In this document: positions 41,869-53,583 of the stretch, in pieces
How positions within the stretch are numbered: the stretch's first letter is position 1
Layout: each line of letters begins with the position of its first letter
DNA from: Aphrocallistes beatrix
Taxonomy: Eukaryota; Porifera; Hexactinellida; Sceptrulophora; Aphrocallistidae
Assembly: GCA_963281255.1 (NCBI GenBank)
Contig: OY725500.1
Coordinates: 1,612,001-1,676,000 of the forward strand
Reading direction: 5' to 3'
Length of the DNA: 64,000 nt
The notes under the pieces: generated by a model
The model's input: only the letters and a program-made list of their open reading frames with translations
The model's database searches: none
Told to the model about the DNA's origin: nothing
Made by a program: the position numbers and the translations under genes

Positions 41869-43381
41869 CAGTGTAATACGATGAAATTGGTTTAATTGTA
41901 TTTTTGTAAGTAATAGCTTACTTTTCTAAAACCAAACTACGTACATGCAAAAACATACATGACTACACTATTATAATATACACTAGTTAATCTTTTAACC
42001 TTTACTTTTATTTACCTTTTTCTTCATGGACTCCCAATATGGCCTCAAAATGTCTTTGAAATTTTTTCCCAGACTTCATTAAGACTCTTCTCAAGCTCGC
42101 TAAGAGTCCTGGGAGATCTCAAATTGAGCTGAATTTTTATCCAGGCCCATAGGTTTTCAATTGGATTGAGGCCCGGGTTACACGCAGGCCAATCCATTCT
42201 GATTATACCCTCCTTCCGCATGAAATCCTTAGCAATCCTGGAGGTGTGTTTGGGATCAGGGTTGGGTTCAATTATAATTATAATTAATTAATTACAATTA
42301 ATTACGTTTTGTACATAATTGTAATTGTAATTCAAAAAGAATTGACATAATTGTAAATGTAATTGAAGTACATAATTGTAATTACGTCTAAATTATACCT
42401 AAAGTTTAAAGCCACGCTTACAATTCTTATACATGTGTTAATTCTTTACATTATTGTTTTGATATCGTTGTGTTTGGTGTTTCTCGGGAATTGGTAAGTA
42501 TAAGTTGATAACTTTACGAGTAAGCATATGGATTATCTCTTTTTCATGGTTCCTGTGCACTATAAATATGTTCACCGAAGATATAGTATAATAGATTAAA
42601 AACTTTGCATTAATTCTAATGAAGATATATTTGAATACACGCATCATTTTTGTAATTGTAATTGTAATTGTAATTGTGAATATGTTCTCAATTATAATTA
42701 TAATTGTAGTTATAATTAGAAATTAAAGTTGCTTGTGTAATTGTAATTATAATTATAATTGTAAATTAGAATTACTAGTTGTAATTGTAATTGAATTGAA
42801 TATAAAAATATAATTGAACTCAACCCTGTTTGGGATCATTGTCTTCCTGAAAAACCCAATCATCTGGATACAGAACTTGACTCTGAGCAATCAAGCACTC
42901 GTTTAGGATACGAATATAGCCCAATCCAGTCAAATTCTCCCGAAAATTCTTCAATGGAAACGTGCCACGAACAGAAAAGACACCCCAAACATGAAGTTTC
43001 GGTGTGTGCTTGGAGGTGGGTTTTACTGGGTGTTCGTTACTCTTGCACCACAGGCAAATCTTGCCTTGTGACAACCAAATGGATATTTCGTCACTGAATA
43101 CGACCTTCTTCCAATATGTGGCCTTGTTATCTTTTGCCCAAGACACGCGTCTGTCCATATGCCTCTGTGTGAGGAACGGAATTGCCTTCACAACCTTTCA
43201 GGTTTGTCCCAGCCTCTTGAGATGCGATCTCTTAATTGAAACTTCGGCTTTGTCACGTCACGGTGGAATTGTTCAGTCATTACGAGCTAATTCAAAATGA
43301 AATTCAAATGTTGTATGAATATTTGCGACGGAAAACAATCTTAAATCACCTAAAATATATTAGTCTTAGTCTTATACACTG
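41869..43381 (-). mobile_element. Tc1-like transposon, broken by a hAT MITE
   Basis: Ends CAGTGTAATACGATG (left) and CAGTGTATAAGACTAAG (complement of right), each next to TA: the TACAGTG start is typical of Tc1. Transposase on the minus strand: VSIKRSHLKRLGQT, frame change at about 43200, PFLTQRHMDRRVSWAKDN, TYWKKVVFSDEISIWL (first D), WVFQEDNDPK (second D), then the hAT insertion (42257-42828), then HTSRIAKDFMRKEG and CNPGLNPIENLWAW (catalytic E). With the insertion removed the spacing is D34E. A further short N-terminal part is lost. Total about 940 bp without the MITE. Confidence 0.88.
42257..42828. mobile_element. hAT-type MITE in the Tc1 transposase, 572 bp
   Basis: Ends CAGGGTTGGGTTCAATTA and its imperfect complement ending CAACCCTG; TTTGGGAT at 42249-42256 and 42829-42836. 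Both sub-ends are built of AATTAC/AATTGT repeats. The empty site reads in frame across the transposase (DPK-HTS). No transposase of its own. Confidence 0.94.
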
Positions 43382-43412
43382 TACGTATAGCATTTTTTGC
43401 AGAAGTGAAATA

Positions 43413-44732
43413 CTACGGGCATTCAATAAGTAGTCGTTATCATAGTATACTTTCCCCCACACTAGTAATATAATTAATATCAGTGCTGCAATTTCTCGAA
43501 ATACTCTTCTTGATGCTGTATAACTAGTTTTAGCTTCTTAATCCAATCCAAAAAAACATTTTTGAAGTCTTCTCGCGGTATACCTTTCATATACTGAAAA
43601 ATCGCCGATCCGAGGTGAGCCCGACTTTCGAATTCTCTCCCTGACAGGTGTTTCTTCAGCTTAGGGAAGAGTCAAAAGTCGCATGGAGCGAGGTTTGGTG
43701 ATTAGGGAGGATGATCAGACTTTCCAACTTTTCCCTTTCCAACTTGGTCTTGTGGGGTCGGGTATTATCATGCAATAATCTCAATCCTCGAATCCCAGTC
43801 CTTGGCCGTCGATTATGGTAGAATTTCTCAACCTCAGATAGGCACTCGCTCATGTAAAATGATCCAGTAATAGTGATATTATTGGGGACACAAATCTGGC
43901 ACACTGGACCATAAGAAAAAAATTATACAGTACATAACCTTGTGGTTCCGGAAGTCATGTCGAGGGATCATTGGTAGGTCCTGGCATTTAGCTACCCATA
44001 CTTTGTTAGCTTCCTTTGAAAAAGGCTCGCTATAACGCACCCAAGTCTCATCACCAGTCACGATCTCGAATAGACTCCTGGAGTCGGTTCTATCGAAGTC
44101 AGAAAGCAACTTTTGAGCACATTGAACCTCTTAGTTTTCTGGGCTTGTGTTAGTGCATGCGGGACCCACCGAGCGCAGATTTTCCTAAATTCCAAATTGT
44201 CATGCACAATGGTATGAGCGGTTCCCGTTGGGACCCCAACTGCATTAGCTATCTCCACCAATGAAATATAAGGGTATTCTTCAAGTAATTCGGAAACCTC
44301 GAGGACAAATTTGTCACTGGCGCTGGAAATCGGCCTCCCTGCTCTGGGCTTATCTTCAATCTACTCTCTTCCCTCACGAAAACGTCGGATCCAGTCAACT
44401 ATCGTGGAATATGGAAGAGTTCTATCATTATAAACCTCCATCAAATCCTTGTGGATGTCGTTTGAAGAAACTTGGAGCAGTGTACGAATCTTTACATAGG
44501 CTCGCTGCTCAATTTTGAAATCTGCACTGTCGGAAGCCATAATAAATGCCAGTATATAAAAATACCAAACTAATAATAGCCACAGTAGAAAAACCAAAGC
44601 TCAGAATTGAAAAAGTAAAGTATCACTTGAAAGAGCATCGATAGGGTTACATTAGATATGCTAACCCAATCCTGAATCAAATGGAACAACCAAGATATAT
44701 CGCAATAACGACTAATTATTGAACGCTCGTAG
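43413..44732 (-). mobile_element. mariner element 3, full length but decayed (1.32 kb)
   Basis: 28-bp ends CTACGGGCATTCAATAAGTA and (complement) CTACGAGCGTTCAATAATTA, each beside TA. Transposase on the minus strand: MASDSADFKIEQRAYVKIRT, TIVDWIRRFREGRE (HTH), ISLVEIANAVGVPTGTAHTI, RWVPHALTQAQK, IVTGDETWVRYSEP (first D), LRLLHDNTRPHKTKL (second D), then a degraded third motif (ATFDSSL, about 43690) and a C-terminus ending in the left TIR. Frameshifts at about 44360, 44070, 43890 and 43690; 3-4 codons are lost between the second and third acidic motif. A third distinct mariner lineage, the oldest of the three by damage. Confidence 0.9.
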
Positions 44733-45913
44733 TAAAATGAAAATCGCAATGAAAGAATATCATGAACAACGAATATAAAATATTGGTTCATTTTAGACGC
44801 ATTGCAGACATCCAATCTGATAATTGAAAACATCTGATAGCTTACAGTTTGTCCCATAATTATTGAGACATAATTCATACTTTGTTTATTTTTTTAAAAG
44901 TACGGACTGAATCAATAAATTCTACTTCATTTCTGAAATAATACTCATTGATGGTTCGGAAACATTTTTTGAGACGAATTACTAGATATCGGTCAAACCA
45001 CATATAATGACGTCAGCAGAGCCAGGTAGTTGTCTTTGTCTTGGTTGCGAAGGAAAACAGAAATCAATGGCATTTAAGTTCGCAACATCCCGAGCATAAG
45101 GAATAATTCTTTCCCACTCTTCAATAGAGCGTATTCTTCTCAAGTCAAAGTTGTGGCGGAGACCAAATCAGCAGCTGTAGAGAAATCTATATGACTACTC
45201 TGGAGACATTCAGACAATATATTTGTATTGGTGAAAATATTATCGAATATAATAAGTGGAAGCAAAGATTTAAGGGTTTTTATCTGTTATAGAAGTCCAT
45301 TAGCTTCAATTGCTTTTGAACGATTATTTCCATTCTAAATTCTTCAAGAGTAGCTATTAGTGCATCAAAAGTACAACATATTGAGTTCAATGAACGGTAG
45401 CGACAAGACCACCGCGTATCATACAACTTACGAGTTTGTGTGCCAGGATGAAGTAATTGTTGTTTATTCAGATAAATTGGGTGTGCTTTAGATGTTGAAA
45501 CGAATATATACTGAGCTTCTATTAAACTGAAAATCCCAAGCATGTTGTACACTCTTAATGCAATCAACTAAGGCTAAATTCAGTGAATGTGCGTAGCAGT
45601 GAACATATATTGCCTTTGGTGCAAACTCTTTGATGCGTCATGACAGAAGCACCGTCGTATGTTTGAGAAACAATATTTATCAGATTCAATGTGTTTTCTT
45701 TCAAAGTAGTTAAGATATGATGAGGTAGACTTTCTGCACTAAGCGATGAAATTTCAACCTAGGTTCAGAATCTTTCATTTATGATTGAATTAGCATTAAC
45801 ATATCTAACACAAATTGAGAGCTATTCATTTTTGCTGACATCTTTTGATTCATCAGCTATCAAAGAATAAATTCAGCAATTCGGAAGTCAGTACATATAA
45901 TATCTCGAACCAA

Positions 45914-45954
45914 ATCCTTACTATTAAAACTCGATTAATGTTTGTTTGTTTGTT

Positions 45955-46004
<50 letters not shown>

Positions 46005-46759
46005 ACGAATTGATTGAAGAAACTGCCAGGTACAGAAAGCTGATTTTGGCTATGGCTCCACTAAGTTCTGAGCTCAAAGCAAAATGTCGACTCATCATGG
46101 AATTATGACGTCATTGTCACATTTTTAAAAGTTAAGCAATACAGTTATTCGAGCATAACTCAGCCATTATAGGAGATAGAAGGCTGAAATTTTAATAGAA
46201 CAAGCGCGCTTCGCTTGCTTGCGGTGCGCAGCTGGCGGACACAAAGTGTCCGCCGGAGGCTCCCTTCGGGCGCCTGGAGTCACATTGGTTAATTATATGG
46301 TGGATAACATCTCTAAATACGTCTGTCCTACTGTGATAATCGATATCGCACGAAAAATCACCAAATTTATCAATTTTTAAAATTTTGATGAGTAATGATG
46401 ACGTTATAACAAAGTGATGAGTCATCATTTTTTGATGATAGTTGCATCATATGTGAGATATGTTAGTATACAGATTCTATCAAAAACTTCAGCCCTCTAT
46501 CTCCTATAATGGCTGAGTTATGCTCGAATAACTGTGTTGCTTAACTTTCAAAAATGTGACAATGACGTCATAATTCCATGATGAGTCGACATTTTCGTCT
46601 GAGCTCAGAACTTACTGGAGCCATAGCCAAAATACTTCCACATGCCAAAAATTAGCTTTCTATGACCGGCAGTTTCTTCAATCAATTCGTTACAGATATA
46701 TATATATATAAATATATATATACACACATACACATTAATCGAGTTTTAATAGTAAGGAT
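45914..46759. mobile_element. Repeat family A, inverted dimer with both TIRs
   Basis: TIRs ATCCTTACTATTAAAACTCG (45914) and CGAGTTTTAATAGTAAGGAT (46759). Inside: (TA)n, A arm plus (TGTAACGAATTGATTGAAGA), GC module (46200-46275) and a full A arm minus, ending AATCAATTCGTTACAG and a TA run. The two arms fold on each other. Inserted in the ZMYM1-like gene. Confidence 0.85.
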
Positions 46760-47027
46760 GTGTATATTAATATACTTCACATATGATGCAACTATCATCA
46801 AAAAATGATGACTCATCACTCTGTTATGACGTCATCATTACGTATCAAAATTTTTAAAATTGACAAATTTGGTGATTTTTCGAGCGATATCGATTATAAC
46901 AGTAAGACAGACGTAGTTAGAAATGTTATCTCCAATATAACTAAATAATGGTGACCACTGGCGCCCGAAGGGCGCCTCCGGCGGACACTTTGTGTCCGCC
47001 AGCCGCGCTGCGCAAGCAAGCGAATTA
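46760..47027 (+). mobile_element. Repeat family A, partial copy ending in GC module
   Basis: Second half of the A arm (CACATATGATGCAACTATCA onward), then the GC module (46960-47025) with perfect stem AGGCGCCC-like/GGGCGCCT and TTT instead of AAA in the second loop. Coding homology to ZMYM1 resumes immediately after, at 47028. Confidence 0.8.
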
Positions 47028-48177
47028 TCCATAATATTCTGGATTTCATTTTGTATTTTGCCTGATAAATATTTGGCATTTTTCTGGCCAATTTCCATTC
47101 TCTTTTTGACTAGAGAATCATGATTATCAACAACATCGAGGACTCCAAGAAAATTTCCTTTATTATTAGACTCAATTGATTCATCATGACCCGAAGAGAA
47201 ATCTCGGTTCGACTGTATAATAAGAGAACTTCATCAACAGTTTTCAAATAATGTCTATCAAGGTTGATTCGTTCTATTCTGCTAGTTTCAAGACGATGAT
47301 CAACTGATGTTCCAAAATGTTCATTTATTTTCCAATCTGCCCAGGATTGCATAGCATCAATGTGCGATTTAGCAGCAGCGTAACAAGTAATAATTCCATC
47401 CTTTCCTACTGCATGTTCCAATCATTAAAACCAAGTCTTGTAAAAGAATGTTTAGAGTATGTTCTGCTAGCTGCTCCTCGGAAAATGACGGTATGGAAAC
47501 CAATATACCGCATCTTTCGTAATAGAGTATTCTAGCCATTCATACATGAGGAACCAGTCTGGATTGAACGAACGTTTTTTTTCTCCAATAGAAGTATGAG
47601 GAAATATTGTTAGGAACCTATCGGGATGAGTAGGTTTATCCTGTGGTCCTTTAGAAATATCACTAGGAATACGGATATCACTGACGCTGGATATGGGAGT
47701 AACTGTATTTCCATCCGGAGGAAGGGTGATATGTACAAGATCATCGGAAGAGTCTATAGCAATATTCTCATTTGTCAAATTAGCAACTTCAATTCCAGTT
47801 GTTTCCTGGGAACTAGTAGGAGCATAAGATTGAGTTCCATTAGTAAAATTTCATTGCGAAGAAATTGTATCATAATGATAACCTTCAGATACAAGACATT
47901 GCCGTTTCGCTTGAAAATCCAAGAGTTAATTGTAACCCAGATTTGGGATTAGACATTGTGACTAAAATTGTGAAAAAGAAGTTGAAAGAAAAGAAAAGAA
48001 AAGCATTACATAATTAAAGAAAATAGTTATCGTGCGGTCATCGCCATTTCCGATGATAAATATAAATAATAGACTTACACCTATTTCAGAACTTAGCTAC
48101 ACGGGGACAATTTTCATTAATCATTTAATATTACAGGATCTGAAAATGGTTCTCTAATCTGCAGTAATAGCATTGAG

Positions 48178-48990
48178 CATAGCCGACTCAACATAAGGCC
48201 TTACTGTAAGATAACCAAGGATGCGGTAATAGCCGAAAAGATTAATATATAATCAGCTTAAAATCATTAACCATGCAGAAGAGACATTAAGAATGTATTA
48301 CCAGCATATAGAAACATGTATCTAAGTACATATATATGTTGTCAAAATTTCGATTAGTCATCATATCATTGCACAACAGGTAATTTTAAGGAAGATTTCA
48401 ATGGATTATTATTCCATTCCTGCGTCGCAATGGTAAAACATTTTGGTCGGTTTGGGCTATATCCTGCAAAATGTAACAACTAGGCCTTCCAATTTAATGG
48501 TATTTGATAGGCAGTAGACTGCTTACTATTATGTGGTAATAATACAATTTGAATTTCTAAATTCAAGACTATAGAGTTATGCGGCAATCTAGTATTTTGA
48601 TCACATTCTTAAAACCTACCCAAACGCAAAACTCGTTGAATTTAGAAGTTCAAATTATATGATCGCCTAATAGGAAGTAGTCTATTGCCTATCAAATACG
48701 ATAAATTGGAAGGCGTAGTTATTACAGCTTCCAGGATATGGCCCAAACTAAAACTATAGCAACGCAGGAATGCAACAACATTTCATTGAAAATTCTAAAT
48801 TTTTCAAATCAACCAGCACGAATCTTGGTTCTACAAAAATCATACATTAATAACATATATAAGTAGGCATAAAACAGCTTAGAAAATCGCAAAAATCGTC
48901 CTTAAAATTACCGTTGTATAGTACAATGATATGATGACTAATCAAAATTTTATCAACATATATGTGCACTATGATATTATATAGTCTTGA
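48178..48990 (+). repeat. Truncated copy of the 1.07-kb foldback family
   Basis: CATAGCC..., GGCCTTACTGTAAGATAACC, GCATTAAGAATGTATTACC, AGTCATCATATCATTGC and TAGGAAGTAGTCTATTGCC match the intact copy at 55687-56751 through its left arm, centre and most of the right arm; the right end is missing. Confidence 0.78.
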
Positions 48991-48999
48991 ATTTCGTTG

Positions 49000-51050
49000 C
49001 AGTATAAATACGGTCATACTACTGGACAGAATGAGTCAACCGTGGACTACTTCTAAATAGTTGCGGAATGGCCCGATTTCTGGAAGAGTATTCCGAGTAA
49101 ACATGGGAAACTAGTAAAATCTCCACTAGTTATTGGTACTCATGTATATGTCTTTAAAATAAGGCTAATATTCTTATCGAATCTTGCTAATTTTGTGATG
49201 TTTTAAATTCATTGCAACAGAATGATCCAATTGAACACAATTTCGTTTTATATTGAATGATGTCAGGAGCTCAATACTCGTAAAATATTTCTCTACGCCA
49301 AATTTTAGAAACCGAAATAAGAATCAAATTATTGGGTATACTTGAATTAGAGTGAACCATGGGCTACTGGGTCGTGGGTCATGGGTCACATGGTTTACAT
49401 AAATTGATGGAGCATATTGGTTTATGAGTCACGACTTCTTGACCCAGTGAACCAGTCAGCCGGTAAGTCAGTAAATCAGTGACCCAGTGAGAACACTATG
49501 AGAACACTTGCACATTTCGAAAGCTTCATACAGCATTGTTCTTAATAATTAAAATGTATTTATAGCCAACCACAAAAAGGTAATGTAATCGTATATATTT
49601 ATTAGAGTGAGAGTACAACATTCCAGTGTTGCTATGGAAACGTAATTTGGTCAGTTGGGGGCATATCTTGAAAACCGCAAGAGCTAGACATTAAAATTTA
49701 ATTCTATTTATATAGTATGCTGGTTTTCCATTCCTAAGCTCTATTCTGCGTGTTTAATGATTTTAGGTATTAGTTCAACCAACTTCGACCGCATCCCTTT
49801 TCCATCTTTGAGATTTAGATGGCAGGCCTTATATACAGATGGCTATGGTTGTGTTAATTCCAGCAGATATTGCCGGTCACATATAATGATAATTTTAGTG
49901 GGTGTTGGAAGGTTTAAAACTTCACAAGATCCAGATAAATGCTTCTTACGTTTCACGTTCAAGAACGAACATTAGAGAACTTGAGTCCTATAGTACTTGT
50001 TAACAGTATCAAATTCTAACTTAACTAAATTTCATATGTTCTAGCAATTTTAGGACAGACTCAACTACTTTAAACCATTCTTAATGACAAAATACATTAT
50101 GTTAATTGATTTTAATGAAAATAATAGTTTTATTCTTCGGGATTTTTGCCAGGCCCTCCAAATCCGCAGGTTTAGACTTCAGTTTTCGGTATTTATTGGG
50201 ACTTAGAAAAATACTCCAGTGAAGAAATTGTTTGGTAACAATTATTTTCCAACTTGACCTAAAATATACCCTAAAACTCCCTAACTATAAATAGTTTTAA
50301 TAAAAATATTTTTTCACACGCCATAATAATTGGTGTATAGTTATTAGTTTACTGAATTGTCCAAGTACCATACTGTTGTGTCCCCTAAGAATGCATACTT
50401 ACCAATTGTCTCGTTTTTGCGGGACGCCCCGATTTTTTCACTCTTCTATTGAGCTAATTTTCACGAGTGTCCCACATTTAAATGAAATTTCTCCTTTATG
50501 TCCCGTTTTTGATTCTATATAAAATTCTTTTCTATTGCGTTTCGCCATGTCTCGCAAAATTAAATGCTGCGTCCCGCTTTTATCATGGCTCAAGTTGGTA
50601 TTTATGAAAATGATATATCCATTATCTAAGAAATAGTGTTCGGGGGAAGACTATTCCTAATCTGAGAAAAGGAAACAAAATTCCCTGGTAGAAACAATAT
50701 TCCTTATTTAAATGTTAGGGATAACACGGTTTCCTTAGGAATTTGTGAGAACAATATTCACTGGTGAACAGGATTCCATCTACCATCCATTAACTTTGGT
50801 TTTATCTCATATTAAGTCCGTTCTCAATTCAGTACTTTTAAAGTGACGAAAGTACACCATTTTGCGAATTCCTCGCTGAGTATAGCTAATAAGATATATA
50901 AATCATCAGCATTGATGGGTATGTCTCATTAAGACATATTTTATTAATTATATTATTAAGCATTGACTATTTAATCATTACTTCTCCTTAAATACTAGCA
51001 CTTCGTGCTAGGTCACTTCGCGGCAGAACGTAAGGTCTATTCTATCAATT
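49000..51050. other. Mostly empty AT-rich DNA with two small MITE candidates
   Basis: At 49365-49490 an inverted pair (GGGCTACTGGGTC / GACCCAGTGA) bounds runs of GGGTCA-like motifs. At 50388-50612 CATACTTACCAATTG ... GCGGGAC pairs with GTCCCGC ... CAAGTTGGTATTTAT, hAT-like. The short frame at 49757 has no features. No host gene recognised. Confidence 0.45.
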
Positions 51051-51359
51051 ATGGACAAACAAACGAATGAATGAACATACAACAATCGAGTTTTAATAGA
51101 ATATATTGAAACTCTTAATCACATAATGGATTTTTGAAAATAAATAGATAAAATCGTTATACGAACTTATACAAACTATTAATTTTCAAGTTGCTATGAT
51201 ATAAAATGCTGTAATTAATTTATCACTCTTTGTCTAGTATATCATAATTTCTAACAAATATACAGTAATATCACTCACTTAAGTTCAAATATTGGATCTT
51301 CACGTCTTGTATCATATATCTAAATAAAATTTAAAAGTATTATTACACATCAGAATATT

Positions 51360-51790
51360 AAAATGTCGATCGACAGACCGATAGCGCAGCTCTAGGAATT
51401 CAAAGAAACATGAAATGTGAATATCGGAATACATTGGGAAATACTCAGAGCATTCAAAATATGAAATTTGGAATCTACATATTAAAATACCCAACATTAG
51501 CCATTGAGAGTTTGCTTTTAACTTAAAATAACTTAAAATATGTATATCAATATGTTAATAACTCATAAAATATTCAGATTATTACGTTCAAAGTGCGAAA
51601 ATCAGATCCAACCTATACATGGTGAAATACCTCAACATTAGTCGTTGAGATCTTACTTAAATCTTAGAACAAAGCTTCGCATGGTCGTGTTAAAACATGA
51701 ATGTATCCTTACAATTCAAACTCAATTAATTAATGTTTATATTTTTGTTTTTATATACATCCTTACTATTAAAACTCGATTAATCTAGCG
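51360..51790 (+). repeat. Satellite leader and unit plus two repeat-A ends
   Basis: GTCGATCGACAGACCGATAG and the following blocks match 31056-31368. One satellite unit follows (51540-51700), then two direct copies of the repeat-A end (ATCCTTACAATTCAAACTCA at 51714, ATCCTTACTATTAAAACTCG at 51760). Confidence 0.7.
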
Positions 51791-51794
51791 ATTT

Positions 51795-53170
51795 ATGCTA
51801 CAATGTATTGAATCTGAAATCTTGCTATACCTGCTCACTGCCCCCCTTCTCGAATGGGTACTCAATAGTTCGCCAAGTCTTTTGACTTCTCCCACACCTT
51901 CTCAAGCTTCATCCCAGTCAAACGCTACAGCATACTACTCTAGTCCTGCAGATATGGCTGCCCTCGCTGGTCTCTGTAACGCCGTGGTCCGCTTTATCCC
52001 CTTTTCGGTATTAAATGTTTACGCCGATCTGGTCGCAGCCTGGTTATATACACAATCAAGCACCCTTGTCCCAGCCGAGTATGCCTACACGGCCACAACG
52101 GCAAACTACGAAGCCCAACTCAAAGCCTATGTGTTAGACCGCTTAATCAATGATGGCACCCCCAACGTAAGGACGTAGGGAGCACTGTTCTCCCACCTTT
52201 TCACTATTGGAGGTGAACTTGGTCTAGTCCCACCCTCCCTGCCCGCGATCGCTTACGACACACACTGGTGTGATATTTCCTCCAACCTCCCAACACCTCA
52301 CATGAAGTCCCTCTACCATCACTACCTCATGGCTCCAGGCGCCCCCTGCAAACGGATTGTACCTCCGTCGCAATCCCCACAGGAATTCTATCACAACCCT
52401 CCTCCTGTATTTTTTTTATGAATACAATCCATCCCAAGTTAGCACATAGTTCAACGGATCCTGGGCTTTGGTCCGGAATTTCAATTTGCTACAACTCAAC
52501 CTGATAACCAGTTTACCTCCGCATTCCAGTGGGCACTCGACCTTCCCACAACACTCTTCCACTCACACACTTCAAATTACCCAAATGGCAAAGAGTTCTC
52601 CAACGTGTGTTCAAATTTCTCATCAATTCAGTTAAAACTCAAATAGCCCGCGATGGCCTCAATATCTTTCAGGTAGACACAGGCAATGAACTAGTCATTG
52701 TTCATGAGTCAGATTTGTGCCAATTGTATCGCATCTACCTATCTGACAATACCACCAAGTTCCGCCACACAAATATTTGCATGATGTTCAAAAACTCAGA
52801 AACCTCCTCTCAGTGGATGACTCCCAATTCCAATCCATATTTGATGCCTCCCCCACACATTTTACTTTAAACTTAAGGTTCACAAACCGTTATTCACATG
52901 TGATGAAGTCTACTCGCCAGGCATATACCGTATATCAAACTCGCTACTCGAAATCGCCCAAACTAGTCCGACCAATTGTATAGAAAACCCTTTAGATTTA
53001 AGATTCCTAGAGATAAGTCTTGTGGATTTCATTTTTTTACCGATTGTCTTGGCAATGACCACTTTGGGTACCATAGTGACGGACGTTTTCATTAAACAGC
53101 CCCCCCTGTTCAGTAGAGACTCACCAGCCTTGGACCTCAGCAACCATCGCCGAATGGTACGACAGATACC
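51795..53170 (+). pseudogene. Unrecognised decayed coding region, C-rich
   Basis: Starts right after a repeat-A end. The first piece (51795-52178) is open for 127 codons with a Ser/Thr/Pro-rich segment (residues 25-50) then an Ala-rich helical segment (AALAGLCNAVVRFIPFSVLN). Homology-like composition continues past the stop at 52176-52178 in a neighbouring frame, then in two further pieces (52620-52870, 52780-52983), and ends with a hydrophobic, membrane-like stretch (FIFLPIVLAMTTLGTIVTDV, about 53030-53090). Composition differs sharply from the surroundings: near 50% GC with C far above G. At least five frame breaks. No family recognised; it could be a captured foreign (for example viral) or retroelement gene. 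I do not name it. Confidence 0.5.
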
Positions 53171-53583
53171 CCTATATATTTGGCAACTTTTTTAATAAAA
53201 ATTCCAGCTTCTATCACGCAAACTGCACGTGTACGGACGGCTAGAGTCACTTCTTTGACCATGATTATTTCTAGTCTATGAGAACTAAGGATATTTGAAC
53301 AAAATATTCTTTTTGTATCAATACTTTTTAGAATGGATATGAATTATATTATTTACAGTATGTAGAAAGAGAATTTGAAGCTAAAACACGATTAGTTTGG
53401 TTAATTTATAATCTCATTTGATTTCAAAAAAGGGACATCAATTTCTTAACACCCTGTACATATACACTACGGACGAACGAGATACTCCACCTATGCTATA
53501 AGGACATCTCTCTACACTAAAAATTAACTTATGTAATGTATAAAATCTATAGTTTATTTTATGATTTCAGTTCGAAATACAAA
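53171..53583. other. Non-coding, with a fragment of the microsatellite-associated repeat
   Basis: 53455-53530 (CTACGGACGAACGAGATACT, CTATAAGGACATCTCTCTAC) matches the right flank of the CATA array at 61256-61320, without an array here. Confidence 0.6.

Larger units (their letters stand above)
44880..47960 (-). pseudogene. ZMYM1/hAT-like (TTF zinc finger, DUF4371) gene remnant
   Basis: Minus strand. From the right: NENIAIDSSDDLVHITLPPD, then a TTF-type zinc-finger block GPQDKPTHPDRFLTIFPHTS with YEWLEYSITKDAVYWFPYRH (47780-47470), YAAAKSHIDAMQSWADWKIN (47380), the start of the DUF4371 region, an insertion of A repeats (45914-47027), then LVDCIKSVQHA-like, YDTRWSCRYRSLNSICCTFD (45435) and LMDFYNR, followed by a poorly preserved hAT dimerisation part to about 44890. 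These proteins descend from hAT transposases; some are domesticated. Multiple frame breaks. Too damaged to tell transposon from former host gene. Confidence 0.8.

Noticed and set aside
47626..47952. 108-codon frame on the plus strand
   Set aside because: Antisense to the ZMYM1-like zinc-finger blocks, which have clear family motifs.
52910..53143. 77-codon frame on the minus strand
   Set aside because: Shadow of the plus-strand decayed coding region; basic, low-quality composition.
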